A DNA stretch of 64,000 nt from Streptomyces sp. SID12488 (GTDB lineage Bacteria; Actinomycetota; Actinomycetes; Streptomycetales; Streptomycetaceae), in the NCBI RefSeq assembly GCF_010548275.1, contig NZ_JAAGLT010000019.1, forward strand, positions 116,394-180,393, in the 5' to 3' direction. The notes under the pieces were generated by a model. The model was given only the letters and a program-made list of their open reading frames with translations. It was not told the origin of the DNA and searched no databases. Positions 15,317 through 23,189 of this stretch are shown in pieces. The position numbers and the translations under genes were made by a program. How positions within the stretch are numbered: position 1 is the first letter of the stretch; each line of letters starts with the position of its first letter.

Positions 15317-16308
15317 ACGCTCTCCCCGAACTCGGAACCGACAACAACCGCGGACTCGGGCTCGGCGTCCAGCAGCGCGTGGCCGCGCTCGACGAGCCGC
15401 ACGAGCTGCTTGACATGGTCCTCGGTCGGCTCGTGCAGCGGCGGCCGGACCTCCCCGACGTCGAGCCCCGCGTGCCGTACGCCGGCCTTGACGAGCGAGA
15501 CGGCGTACCCGCGCCCCTGCGCCCGCAGCTCGACGAACGGCCGGTAGAAGCCGTCCAGGAGCCGGTTCGCGGTCACGTCGTCACCGGTGTTGAGCGCCTT
15601 GTGGAAGGCGAGCGCGATCTCGGGCGCGAAGCAGAAGACGGCCGACGAGTAGAGGGTCACGCCGATGCCCCGGTAGGCGAGCCCGGTCAGCTCGGCGGTC
15701 GGCAGCCCGTTGAAGTACAGGAAGTCGCCGGGATGCTCGGAGCGTACGGCGCTCACGATCCGCTGCATCAGGTCCAGGTCGCCGAGCCCGTCCTTGAGCC
15801 CGATGATCCCCTCGGTGCGCGCCAGCCCGACGACGGTCTCGGGCGTGAACACGGCGTTGTCGCGCTGGTAGACGATGACCGGCAGAGCGGTGGCCGCAGC
15901 GAGCTCCCGGTAGTGGCGCAGCAGCCCCTCCTGCCCGGCCACGACCAGATACGGCGGCATGGCGAGCAGCCCGTCGGCCCCGGCCTCCTCGGCGAGACGC
16001 GCGTAGCGCACGGCGAGCGCGGTGCCGTATCCGGCGCCCGCGACGACGGGCACGCGCCCGGCCGTCTCCTCCACCGCCGCCCGTACGCAGTCCTGGAACT
16101 CCTCGGGCGTCAGCGCGTGGAACTCCCCGGTGCCGCAGCACGCGAAGACGGCCGCGGCCCCCGCATCCACGCCCTGGCGCACATGCGTGCGGAAGACGTC
16201 GAGGTCGAGCGAGCCGTCGGGGCCGTACGCGGTGACCGGGAAGAACAGCGGACCGCTCGGGACGGTGAGCCGGGCGGCAAGGGCGGCGGTGAGAGGGGCT
16301 GGCGTCAC
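15313..16308 (-). CDS. kdgD: 5-dehydro-4-deoxyglucarate dehydratase
   Basis: Decarboxylating dehydratase (EC 4.2.1.41) that turns 5-keto-4-deoxyglucarate into alpha-ketoglutarate semialdehyde, CO2 and water. It has 331 residues and the DHDPS fold. The Schiff-base lysine is Lys172 (IIGLKDGLGD), the catalytic tyrosine is Tyr147 (VIVYQRDN) and the substrate loop is CCGTGEFHAL (58-67). The Lys-Asp-Gly-x-Gly-Asp sequence is typical of KdgD and not of DapA. The start is GTG (16306-16308) with GGGAGAG just before it. It is divergent from the uronate dehydrogenase gene across a 251-base promoter region. Together these two encode the first and last steps of oxidative uronate catabolism. Confidence 0.92.
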   Translation of the reverse strand: MTPAPLTAALAARLTVPSGPLFFPVTAYGPDGSLDLDVFRTHVRQGVDAGAAAVFACCGTGEFHALTPEEFQDCVRAAVEETAGRVPVVAGAGYGTALAVRYARLAEEAGADGLLAMPPYLVVAGQEGLLRHYRELAAATALPVIVYQRDNAVFTPETVVGLARTEGIIGLKDGLGDLDLMQRIVSAVRSEHPGDFLYFNGLPTAELTGLAYRGIGVTLYSSAVFCFAPEIALAFHKALNTGDDVTANRLLDGFYRPFVELRAQGRGYAVSLVKAGVRHAGLDVGEVRPPLHEPTEDHVKQLVRLVERGHALLDAEPESAVVVGSEFGESV

Positions 16309-16559
16309 GGGCTCTCCCTGGCATGCACTCGTGCACGCTTCTGATTAGCGTCTACATTTCTGAACACTTTCACGCTAAGGGCCCTCCACGGGGCGGGTCA
16401 AGCCGACCGGCAGCCAACTACGGGGCAGAATCCGCAGCTCTGCGTCACACTTGACGACACCGGTCACCCCTCCATAGCGTGTCCATGAATGTGAATGCCG
16501 TACACACATGCGACTTTCCTCTCAAGAGACCCGTCCAGGAGCCCCAAGGAGACCCGAGG
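16309..16559. promoter_or_regulatory. Divergent promoter region between kdgD and uronate dehydrogenase
   Basis: It contains TGCACTCGTGCA (16324-16335, a 12-base inverted repeat) and an AT-rich stretch with TTTC repeated 11 bases apart (16357 and 16368). The DeoR regulator at 17695 is the natural candidate to act here. The last part carries AAGGAGACC before the udh start. Confidence 0.4.
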
Positions 16560-17369
16560 ATGCCCGCTCCCCGCACCGTTCTGCTCACCGGCGCCGCCGG
16601 CGGACTCGGCACCCTGATGCGGGACCTGCTCCCGTCCTACGGCTACGAACTGCGCCTGTTCGACCTGCTCCCCATCGAGGGCGAACCCGACGCGATCACC
16701 GCGGACCTCACCGACAGCGCGGCGCTGCGCGAGGCCGTGCGGGGCGTCGACGCGGTCATCCATCTCGCCGGCATCTCGCTGGAATCGTCTTTCGAGAAGA
16801 TCCTCAGGGCGAACATCGAGGGCACGTACAACCTGTACGAGGCGGCCCGCCAGGAGGGGGTGGGACGCATCGTCTTCGCCTCCTCGAACCACGCGGTGGG
16901 CTTCACCCCCCGCCCCCAGGGCGCCGATCCCCTGATCCCGGTCGACACCCCGCGCCGCCCGGACACCTTCTACGGCCTCTCCAAGTCCTTCGGCGAGGAC
17001 CTCGCCCAGCTCTACTGGGACAGGCACGGCCTGGAGACCGTCTCCGTCCGCATCGGCTCCTGCTTCCCCGAGCCGACCAGCGTGCGCATGCTTTCGCTGT
17101 GGATGAGCCCCGCCGACGGCGCCCGCCTCCTCCACGCGGCCCTGACCGCCGAGGAGGTCGGCCACACCGTCGTCTACGGCTCCTCCGCCAACACACGCCT
17201 GTGGTGGGACCTGAGCACCGCGCGGGCGCTCGGCTACGCACCGCAGGACGACTCCGAGCCGTACGCCGAGAAGCTGATCGCCGAGCAGGGCGACCTCGAC
17301 CCGGAGAACGTGGCCCACGCCCACCTGGGCGGCCACTTCGTGAACGACCCGCCGATCTGGCCGTACTGA
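16560..17369 (+). CDS. udh: Uronate dehydrogenase (NAD-dependent epimerase/dehydratase family)
   Basis: A short-chain enzyme of 269 residues that would oxidise D-galacturonate or D-glucuronate at C1 to the aldaro-lactone with NAD. The Rossmann motif is TGAAGGLG (residues 10-17). The catalytic triad is Ser109 (FASSNHAVGF), Tyr138 and Lys142 (YGLSK). The size and the sequence HLAGISLESSFEKIL match characterised bacterial uronate dehydrogenases. I chose the ATG at 16560 because an AAGGAG lies about ten bases before it. Divergent kdgD and the nearby pectate lyases support galacturonate as substrate. The intermediate aldarolactone and aldarate dehydratase steps are not obvious in this window. Confidence 0.88.
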   Translation: MPAPRTVLLTGAAGGLGTLMRDLLPSYGYELRLFDLLPIEGEPDAITADLTDSAALREAVRGVDAVIHLAGISLESSFEKILRANIEGTYNLYEAARQEGVGRIVFASSNHAVGFTPRPQGADPLIPVDTPRRPDTFYGLSKSFGEDLAQLYWDRHGLETVSVRIGSCFPEPTSVRMLSLWMSPADGARLLHAALTAEEVGHTVVYGSSANTRLWWDLSTARALGYAPQDDSEPYAEKLIAEQGDLDPENVAHAHLGGHFVNDPPIWPY

Positions 17370-17437
17370 GCGCACTTCGGAGGCGGGCGGGCACCGAACG
17401 GGCCGCCCGCCACCCTGTTCGGGCACACGAAGACCCC

Positions 17438-17468
17438 GCTGCCGCGCCCCTGGAATGGGCGCGGCAGC
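17438..17468 (+). terminator. Hairpin terminator after uronate dehydrogenase
   Basis: Twelve-base perfect arms, GCTGCCGCGCCC and GGGCGCGGCAGC, with loop CTGGAAT. An overlapping smaller hairpin (17467-17484) leads into the dispersed repeat. The rest of the 325-base gap up to the DeoR gene shows no gene. Confidence 0.75.
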
Positions 17469-17476
17469 GCCCTTCC

Positions 17477-17506
17477 AGGGGCGCGGGGAACTGCGCGACC
17501 AGCCAC
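17477..17506 (+). repeat. Dispersed repeat family 1, copy 1
   Basis: A 30-base element reading AGGGGCGCGGGGAACTGCGC followed by GACCAGCCAC. Identical or nearly identical copies lie at 32393-32422 and 55349-55378. Each follows a short GC hairpin at a gene end. Confidence 0.85.
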
Positions 17507-17694
17507 ATCGTGCCCGCGGCCACCACCCGACAGCACCCACCGAGCTCGTAGGTCCCACCCGAACCCCGACAGGCCCGAACGGGCACACCCGGGCACTATC
17601 ACCCCCGTAACAGACCTGGTCACCATCCCGCGCCCGCTGTAGAACTTGCCCCACAGGGCCCGAACGGGCAACGCGGCAGGAAGCGGGCGACGAC

Positions 17695-18462
17695 ATGGCC
17701 AACACCGCCGAAGACCGCCAGCGGCACATCGTGCGCGCCGCCCGCGCCACCGGCTCGGTCGACGTGACCACGCTCGCCGCTGATCTGGGCGTGGCCAAGG
17801 AGACCGTACGGCGCGATCTGCGCGCCCTGGAGGACCACGGCCTGGTCCGCCGCACCCACGGCGGCGCCTATCCCGTGGAGAGCGCCGGTTTCGAGACGAC
17901 GCTCGCCTTCCGCGCCACCAGCCATGTGCCCGAGAAGCGCCGGATCGCCGCCGCGGCGGCGGAACTGCTCGGGGACGCCGAGACGGTCTTCGTCGACGAG
18001 GGTTTCACCCCACAGCTCATCGCCGAGGCACTGCCCAGGGACCGGCCGCTGACCGTGGTCACCGCGTCCCTGCCCGTCGCGGGCACGCTCGCCGAGGCCG
18101 AGAACACCTCGGTCCTGCTGCTCGGCGGCCGGGTCCGCCCCGGCACCCTCGCGACGGTCGACCACTGGACGACGAAGATGCTGGCCGGCTTCGTCCTCGA
18201 CCTGGCCTACATCGGCGCCAACGGCATCTCCCGCGAACACGGCCTGACCACGCCCGACCCCGCCGTCAGCGAGGTCAAGGCACAGGCGATCCGGGCCTCG
18301 CGTCACACGGTGTTCGCGGGCGTGCACACCAAGTTCGGGGCGGTCAGCTTCTGCCGGTTCGCCGACATCGGCGACCTGGACACGATCGTCACGAGCACCC
18401 TGCTGCCCACGGCGGAAGCACACCGCTACTCGCTGCGCGGCCCACAGGTCATCCGAGTCTGA
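17695..18462 (+). CDS. DeoR/GlpR-family transcriptional regulator
   Basis: A sugar-responsive repressor of 255 residues. The DeoR helix-turn-helix covers about residues 5-58 (VDVTTLAADLGVAKETVRRD, then the family-typical LRALEDHGLVRRTHGGA). The C-terminal DeoRC sensor domain (about 75-235) shows VFVDEGFTPQLIAEAL and AYIGANGISREHGLTTPD, which bind a sugar phosphate or polyol-derived ligand in this family. It lies directly upstream of the polyol-type importer on the same strand and downstream of the uronate dehydrogenase gene, so it may control either or both. A stretch of GAGACC repeats begins at its stop codon. Confidence 0.92.
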   Translation: MANTAEDRQRHIVRAARATGSVDVTTLAADLGVAKETVRRDLRALEDHGLVRRTHGGAYPVESAGFETTLAFRATSHVPEKRRIAAAAAELLGDAETVFVDEGFTPQLIAEALPRDRPLTVVTASLPVAGTLAEAENTSVLLLGGRVRPGTLATVDHWTTKMLAGFVLDLAYIGANGISREHGLTTPDPAVSEVKAQAIRASRHTVFAGVHTKFGAVSFCRFADIGDLDTIVTSTLLPTAEAHRYSLRGPQVIRV

Positions 18463-18502
18463 GACCGAGACCGAGACCGAATCCGAGACCGAAACCGAGA
18501 CC
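18461..18502 (+). repeat. Seven tandem GAGACC-type hexamers
   Basis: Seven 6-base units: five GAGACC, one GAATCC and one GAAACC. They overlap the DeoR stop codon. Probably a slippage tract; it lies in the leader of the importer operon. Confidence 0.8.
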
Positions 18503-18595
18503 CCAACCCACCCGCCTCACCCACCTCGCACCCCCTACCGGCACCCCCACACCCCACGCACGCCCGTTATGCCCCCATACCTCCAGGAGCGATCC

Positions 18596-19966
18596 ATGCG
18601 AACCCCGAGCCGACGGAGGCCGCGAGCCACACTCGCCCTGGCCGCCGCAGGGACGCTGCTCGCCCCGCTGCTCTCCGGCTGCTGGGCCGGAGCGGGCGGG
18701 TCCGGTTCCGGCGGCGACGCCGTCAACGTCCTGATGGTGAACAACCCGCAGATGGTCGAGCTGCAGAAGCTCACCGCGGCCCACTTCACCAAGGAGACCG
18801 GCATCAAGGTCAACTTCACCGTCCTGCCCGAGAACGACGTCCGCGACAAGATCAGCCAGGACTTCGCCAACCAGGCGGGCCAGTACGACGTGGCGACCCT
18901 CTCCAACTACGAGATACCGATCTACGCCCGCAACGGCTGGCTGCACGAGATGAACACGTACGTCGCGAAGGACGGCTCGTACGACGAACAGGACGTCCTC
19001 ACCCCGATGCGCGTGTCCCTCACCGGCGACGACGGGAAGCTGTACGGCCAGCCCTTCTACGGCGAGTCGTCCTTCCTGATGTACCGCAAGGACGTGTTCG
19101 ACGCGAAGGGCCTCACCATGCCCCCGCACCCCACCTGGACCCAGGTCGCCGACCTGGCGGCGAAGGCCGACGGCGCCGAGCCGGGCATGAAGGGCATCTG
19201 TCTGCGCGGACTACCGGGCTGGGGCGAGGTCATGGCGCCGCTCACCACCGTGGTGAACACCTTCGGCGGCACCTGGTTCGACAAGAACTGGAAGGCAAGG
19301 CTCGACTCCCCCGAATGGCAGCGGGCCGTGACGTTCTACGTCGACCTGGTCCGCGACCACGGCGAGTCCGGCGCCCCCCAGTCGGGCTTCGCCGAGTGCC
19401 TCAACAACATCACCCAGGGCAAGGTCGCCATGTGGTACGACGCCACGTCCGCGGCCGGCTCCCTGGAGTCGGCGAACTCCCCGGTCAAGGGCAAGATCGG
19501 CTACGTACCCGCCCCCGTCGAGAAGACGGAGTCCTCCGGCTGGCTCTACACCTGGGCCTGGGGCATCCAGAAGGCCTCCCGCAACCCCGACGACGCCTGG
19601 AAGTTCGTGTCCTGGGCGTCGAGCAAGCAGTACGAGCAACTGGTCGGCGACGAGATCGGCTGGTCCAACGTCCCGGCGGGCAAACGCGCGTCGACGTACG
19701 AGAACCCCGCCTACCGCCAAGAGGCCGCCGCCTTCCAGGAGATGACGAAGGAGGCCATCGAGGGCGCCCGCCCGGACGACCCCGGAGTACAGCCGCGCCC
19801 GGCACCCGGCATCCAGTTCGTCGGCATCCCCGAGTTCACCGATCTCGGTACCAGGGTCTCGCAGGAGATCAGCGCGGCCATCGCCGGACGTCAGTCCGTC
19901 GAGTCGGCCCTGAGGAAGTCCCAGAAGCTGGCAGAGGAGATCTCCGAGGAGTACGAGGGCCGATGA
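18596..19966 (+). CDS. ABC transporter solute-binding lipoprotein (sorbitol/mannitol type)
   Basis: An extracytoplasmic sugar receptor of 456 residues. A lipoprotein signal ends in LLSGC with the lipidated Cys29. The mature part is a family 1 sugar-binding protein: VNVLMVNNPQMVELQKLTAA, ENDVRDKISQDFANQAGQYD and a WLYTWAWGIQKASRNPDDAW hinge region are close to sorbitol/mannitol receptors (SmoE/MtlE type). The ATG at 18596 follows AGGAGC by six bases; an in-frame ATG 27 bases earlier lacks this. It is the first gene of a four-gene operon with overlapping neighbours, ending in a polyol-type dehydrogenase. The ligand is inferred to be a hexitol or pentitol. Confidence 0.9.
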   Translation: MRTPSRRRPRATLALAAAGTLLAPLLSGCWAGAGGSGSGGDAVNVLMVNNPQMVELQKLTAAHFTKETGIKVNFTVLPENDVRDKISQDFANQAGQYDVATLSNYEIPIYARNGWLHEMNTYVAKDGSYDEQDVLTPMRVSLTGDDGKLYGQPFYGESSFLMYRKDVFDAKGLTMPPHPTWTQVADLAAKADGAEPGMKGICLRGLPGWGEVMAPLTTVVNTFGGTWFDKNWKARLDSPEWQRAVTFYVDLVRDHGESGAPQSGFAECLNNITQGKVAMWYDATSAAGSLESANSPVKGKIGYVPAPVEKTESSGWLYTWAWGIQKASRNPDDAWKFVSWASSKQYEQLVGDEIGWSNVPAGKRASTYENPAYRQEAAAFQEMTKEAIEGARPDDPGVQPRPAPGIQFVGIPEFTDLGTRVSQEISAAIAGRQSVESALRKSQKLAEEISEEYEGR

Positions 19967-20895
19967 CCGCGACCACGACAGCCGCCGCACCATCCGTCCG
20001 CGCCGAGAAGCGCCCCTCGAACCGCATGCGCGCCTGGGCCACCCGGGCCCCGCTGCTCCCCGCCCTGATCTTCATGATCGCCGTGACCCAACTCCCGTTC
20101 GTGGCCACACTGGTGATCTCGTTCTTCGACTGGAACGCGCTCTACCCGAACGCCCGCCGCTTCACGGGCTTCGCCAACTACACGGAGGTCCTGACCGACG
20201 CCGACCTGCGTCACTCCGTATGGACGACGGTCCTGCTCACGGCGGCGGTGGTGCTGGCCAGCCTGGTCCTGGGCCTGGCCCTGGCGCTCCTCCTGGACCG
20301 CAGGTTCCGGGGCAGGGGCATCGTCCGCACCCTCCTCATCGCCCCCTTCCTGGTGGTCCCGGTGGCGGCGGCCCTCCTCTGGAAGCACGTGCTCTACAAC
20401 CCCGAATACGGCCTGTTCAACGGCCTGTTGCACTACGTGGGAGGCCCCCAGCCGGACTGGATCTCCAACACCCCGCTGCTCGCGGTGGAGGCCTCGCTGG
20501 TCTGGCAGTGGACGCCGTTCATGATGCTGATCCTGCTGGCGGGACTGCAGAGCCGCGACCAGCAGCAGATGGAGGCCGCCCGGGTGGACGGCGCGAGCGA
20601 CTGGCAGATCTTCCGGTATCTGACGCTCCCCCACCTGCGCCGCTACCTCGAACTCGGCGCGTTGCTGGGCTCGATCTACATCGTCCAGAACTTCGACGCG
20701 GTCTTCACGATCACGTCGGGCGGCCTGGGCACGGCGAACCTCCCCTACACCGTCTACCAGAGCTTCTACCAGGCCCATGAGAACGGTCTGGCCTCCGCCG
20801 CCGGCGTCCTGGTGGTCATCGGCTCGATCATCATCGCGACCTTCGCCCTGCGCGTGGTCTCGTCCCTGTTCCGCGAGGAGGCGTCCCGAGCATGA
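19963..20895 (+). CDS. Sugar/polyol ABC transporter permease (MalF type)
   Basis: A 310-residue membrane subunit with six hydrophobic segments. The EAA loop is in QMEAARVDGASDWQIFRYLT, about 100 residues from the end. The sequence WISNTPLLAVEASLVWQWTPFMM before it is typical of the polyol transporters SmoF/MtlF. The ATG overlaps the stop codon of the binding-protein gene by four bases and the end overlaps the second permease gene by four bases, so all are one transcript. Confidence 0.92.
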   Translation: MTATTTAAAPSVRAEKRPSNRMRAWATRAPLLPALIFMIAVTQLPFVATLVISFFDWNALYPNARRFTGFANYTEVLTDADLRHSVWTTVLLTAAVVLASLVLGLALALLLDRRFRGRGIVRTLLIAPFLVVPVAAALLWKHVLYNPEYGLFNGLLHYVGGPQPDWISNTPLLAVEASLVWQWTPFMMLILLAGLQSRDQQQMEAARVDGASDWQIFRYLTLPHLRRYLELGALLGSIYIVQNFDAVFTITSGGLGTANLPYTVYQSFYQAHENGLASAAGVLVVIGSIIIATFALRVVSSLFREEASRA

Positions 20896-21752
20896 GCGCC
20901 ACGGCAGAAACGGCAGTACGCGTGCATCCCCGCCGGACCCGAGGAGCGGGCCTGGGTCTGCTGGCCTGGCTGGCGGGCATCCTCTTCTTCCTCCCGATCG
21001 CGTGGATGGCCCTGACGTCCTTCCACTCGGAGGAGAACGCGGCGACCAATCCCCCGTCCTTCGGCGCCGCGCTGACCCTCGACGGCTACCGCGAGTTCTT
21101 CGGCACGGGAGGCGGCGCGAGCCCCTGGCCGTCCCTGATCAACTCGACGGTGGCGTCGTTGGTGTCGACCCTGTGCGTCCTGCTGCTGGCCTTCCCGGCG
21201 GCGTACGCCCTCTCCATCCGCCCGGTGAAGAAGTGGACGGACGTCCTGTTCTTCTTCCTGTCGACGAAGATGCTGCCGGTGGTGGCGGGCCTGCTCCCGA
21301 TCTACCTGTTCGCGAAGAACACGGGCATGCTGGACAACATCTGGCTGCTGGTCATCCTCTACACCTCCATGAACCTGCCGATCGCGGTGTGGATGATGCA
21401 GTCGTTCCTCTCCGAGGTCCCGGTGGCGATCATCGAGGCGGCCCAGATCGACGGCGCGAGGCTGCCGACGATCCTGGCCCGGGTGATCGCCCCGATCGCG
21501 CTCCCCGGCATCGCGGCAACGGCCCTGATCTGCTTCATCTTCAGCTGGAACGAGCTGCTGTTCGCGCGAGTGCTGACGGGTGTGGTCGCGGAGACGGCTC
21601 CCGTCTTCCTGACCGGCTTCATCACCAGCCAGGGCCTGTTCCTGGCGAAGGTGTGCGCCGCGTCGCTCGTCATCTCCCTGCCGGTGCTCGCCGCGGGATT
21701 CGCCGCCCAGGACAAACTGGTCCAGGGCCTGTCACTGGGAGCCGTGAAGTGA
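20892..21752 (+). CDS. Sugar/polyol ABC transporter permease (MalG type)
   Basis: The partner permease, 286 residues. The EAA segment is IIEAAQIDGARLPTILARVI. The sequence STKMLPVVAGLLPIYLFAKN is characteristic of the SmoG/MtlG branch. The start overlaps the previous gene by four bases (ATGA) and the end overlaps the dehydrogenase gene by four bases (GTGA). No ATPase gene follows; in Streptomyces the multi-use ATPase MsiK, encoded elsewhere, is expected to energise the system. Confidence 0.92.
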   Translation: MSATAETAVRVHPRRTRGAGLGLLAWLAGILFFLPIAWMALTSFHSEENAATNPPSFGAALTLDGYREFFGTGGGASPWPSLINSTVASLVSTLCVLLLAFPAAYALSIRPVKKWTDVLFFFLSTKMLPVVAGLLPIYLFAKNTGMLDNIWLLVILYTSMNLPIAVWMMQSFLSEVPVAIIEAAQIDGARLPTILARVIAPIALPGIAATALICFIFSWNELLFARVLTGVVAETAPVFLTGFITSQGLFLAKVCAASLVISLPVLAAGFAAQDKLVQGLSLGAVK

Positions 21753-22738
21753 AGGCAGCCGTCATCGAGTCCGCCGGCAAGGCCGTCGTCGTGGAGGTCC
21801 CGGACCCGACACCCGGCCCCCGAGAGGTCGTCGTCGAGGTCGCGGCCTGCGGCCTGTGCGGCACCGACCTGCACATCCTCCAGGGTGAGTTCGCCCCCAC
21901 GTTGCCGATCGTGCCGGGGCACGAGTTCGCGGGCGAGGTGGTGGGCGTGGGTACGGCGGTCACGGAACTGGCGACAGGCGACCGCGTGGCCGTGGACCCC
22001 TCCCTCTACTGCCACGAGTGCCGCTACTGCCGCACGGGCCACAACAACCTCTGCGAACGCTGGGCGGCGATCGGCGTGACCACGGCGGGCGGCGCGGCAC
22101 AGTACGCGGTGGCCCCGGTCGCGAACTGCGTACGTCTGCCGGACCACATCCGCACCCAGGACGCGGCGCTGGTGGAGCCGCTGTCGTGCGCGGTACGGGG
22201 GTACGACGTGCTCCAGTCCCGCCTGGGCGCCCACGTCCTGATCTACGGCTCGGGAACGATGGGCCTGATGATGCTGGAGCTGGCCAAGCGGACAGGCGCG
22301 GCGAGTGTCGACGTGGTGGACATCAACGCGCAGCGCCTGTCGACGGCCCAGTTGCTCGGGGTGACGGGGTCGGCGACGAGCGCGGACGAACTGGAGCGTC
22401 CGCAGGGCTGGGACGTGGTGGTGGACGCGACGGGCAACGCGGCGGCGATCCAGGACGGCCTGGACCGAGTCGCGAAGGCGGGCACGTTCCTCCAGTTCGG
22501 CGTGGCGGACTACGCGACCCGGGTCACGATCGACCCGTACCGCATCTACAACCAGGAGATCACCATCACGGGTTCGATGGCGGTACTGCACAGCTTCGAA
22601 CGGGCGGCGGAGCTGTTCGCGGCGGGTGTCCTGGACCCGGAGATCTTCATCAGCGACCGCCTGCCACTGGCCCAGTACCCCCAGGCCCTGGACCAGTTCG
22701 CCGCAGGGATGGGCCGAAAGATAGTTGTGGTGCCGTAG
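21749..22738 (+). CDS. Zinc-dependent alcohol (polyol) dehydrogenase
   Basis: A medium-chain dehydrogenase of 329 residues. Catalytic zinc ligands are Cys37, His58 and Glu59 (PGHEFAGEV), and the structural zinc is held by Cys88, Cys91, Cys94 and Cys102 (CHECRYCRTGHNNLC). The nucleotide fold shows IYGSGTMGLMM. It would oxidise the imported polyol to a ketose with NAD. The start is a GTG overlapping the permease stop codon, so import and first catabolic step are coupled. Sorbitol, xylitol, arabitol and threonine dehydrogenases share this architecture; the substrate here is inferred from the transporter type. Confidence 0.9.
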   Translation: MKAAVIESAGKAVVVEVPDPTPGPREVVVEVAACGLCGTDLHILQGEFAPTLPIVPGHEFAGEVVGVGTAVTELATGDRVAVDPSLYCHECRYCRTGHNNLCERWAAIGVTTAGGAAQYAVAPVANCVRLPDHIRTQDAALVEPLSCAVRGYDVLQSRLGAHVLIYGSGTMGLMMLELAKRTGAASVDVVDINAQRLSTAQLLGVTGSATSADELERPQGWDVVVDATGNAAAIQDGLDRVAKAGTFLQFGVADYATRVTIDPYRIYNQEITITGSMAVLHSFERAAELFAAGVLDPEIFISDRLPLAQYPQALDQFAAGMGRKIVVVP

Positions 22739-22768
22739 TTCACCTTCTCGGTACCGACCGGCCCCCTC

Positions 22769-22875
22769 CAGCCCGTCCGGCGTTTGAGGACGAGGCCCCT
22801 TCAGGGCCGAAGCGGGGGTCTGGGGGCGGCAGCCCCCAGGGATGGGACGGGTAGGGGCGGCGGGGGCGAAAACCC
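22769..22875 (+). repeat. Dispersed repeat family 2, copy 1
   Basis: An approximately 107-base element: CAGCCCGTCCGGCGTTTGAG, a GGCCCCTTCAGGGCC hairpin, a GTCTGGGGGCGGCAGCCCCC hairpin, then GGGACGGGTAGGGGCGGCGG and an A-rich end. It closes the dehydrogenase operon and probably ends transcription. Related copies are at 40972-41057 and 63363-63474. Confidence 0.85.
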
Positions 22876-22912
22876 TTGGGCGGAACCCACCCCACCCGCC
22901 TACCATCCCCCC

Positions 22913-23134
22913 ATGCCCCGCCCCACCGGCTTCGCCTACACCCACCACCCCGACGGCACAGTCAAGATCACACACGGCACCCACCCCGCCACCACCCTCC
23001 GCGGCCCGAGAGCCACCGAGTTCCTCGCGGAAGTGGAATCCGGCGACCCCCAGCTGGTCATGGCCCGCTGGACCGGCAATTACAAGCGCGGCAACGAGCG
23101 AACGGCCCGCAATCACCCCCGCAACCGGCACTGA
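22913..23134 (+). CDS. Small conserved protein of unknown function
   Basis: Seventy-three residues starting MPRPTGFAYTHHPDGTVKIT. The C-terminal part (EVESGDPQLVMARWTGNYKR, then GNERTARNHPRN) is polar and basic. Small proteins of this kind occur beside TerD-type genes in Streptomyces, and here one follows 55 bases downstream. No signal peptide and no known motif. Codon use matches its neighbours and the frame is free of rare codons, which argues that it is real. Function unknown. Confidence 0.65.
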   Translation: MPRPTGFAYTHHPDGTVKITHGTHPATTLRGPRATEFLAEVESGDPQLVMARWTGNYKRGNERTARNHPRNRH

Positions 23135-23189
23135 ACCAATTCACCGCAAGGTAAGGGAACGGCAAAGCGGGTCCGCTCGTTCTCCGGTC

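Noticed and set aside
18461..18502. CRISPR array
   Set aside because: The repeats are six bases long with no spacers and no cas genes are present; it is a simple tandem tract.
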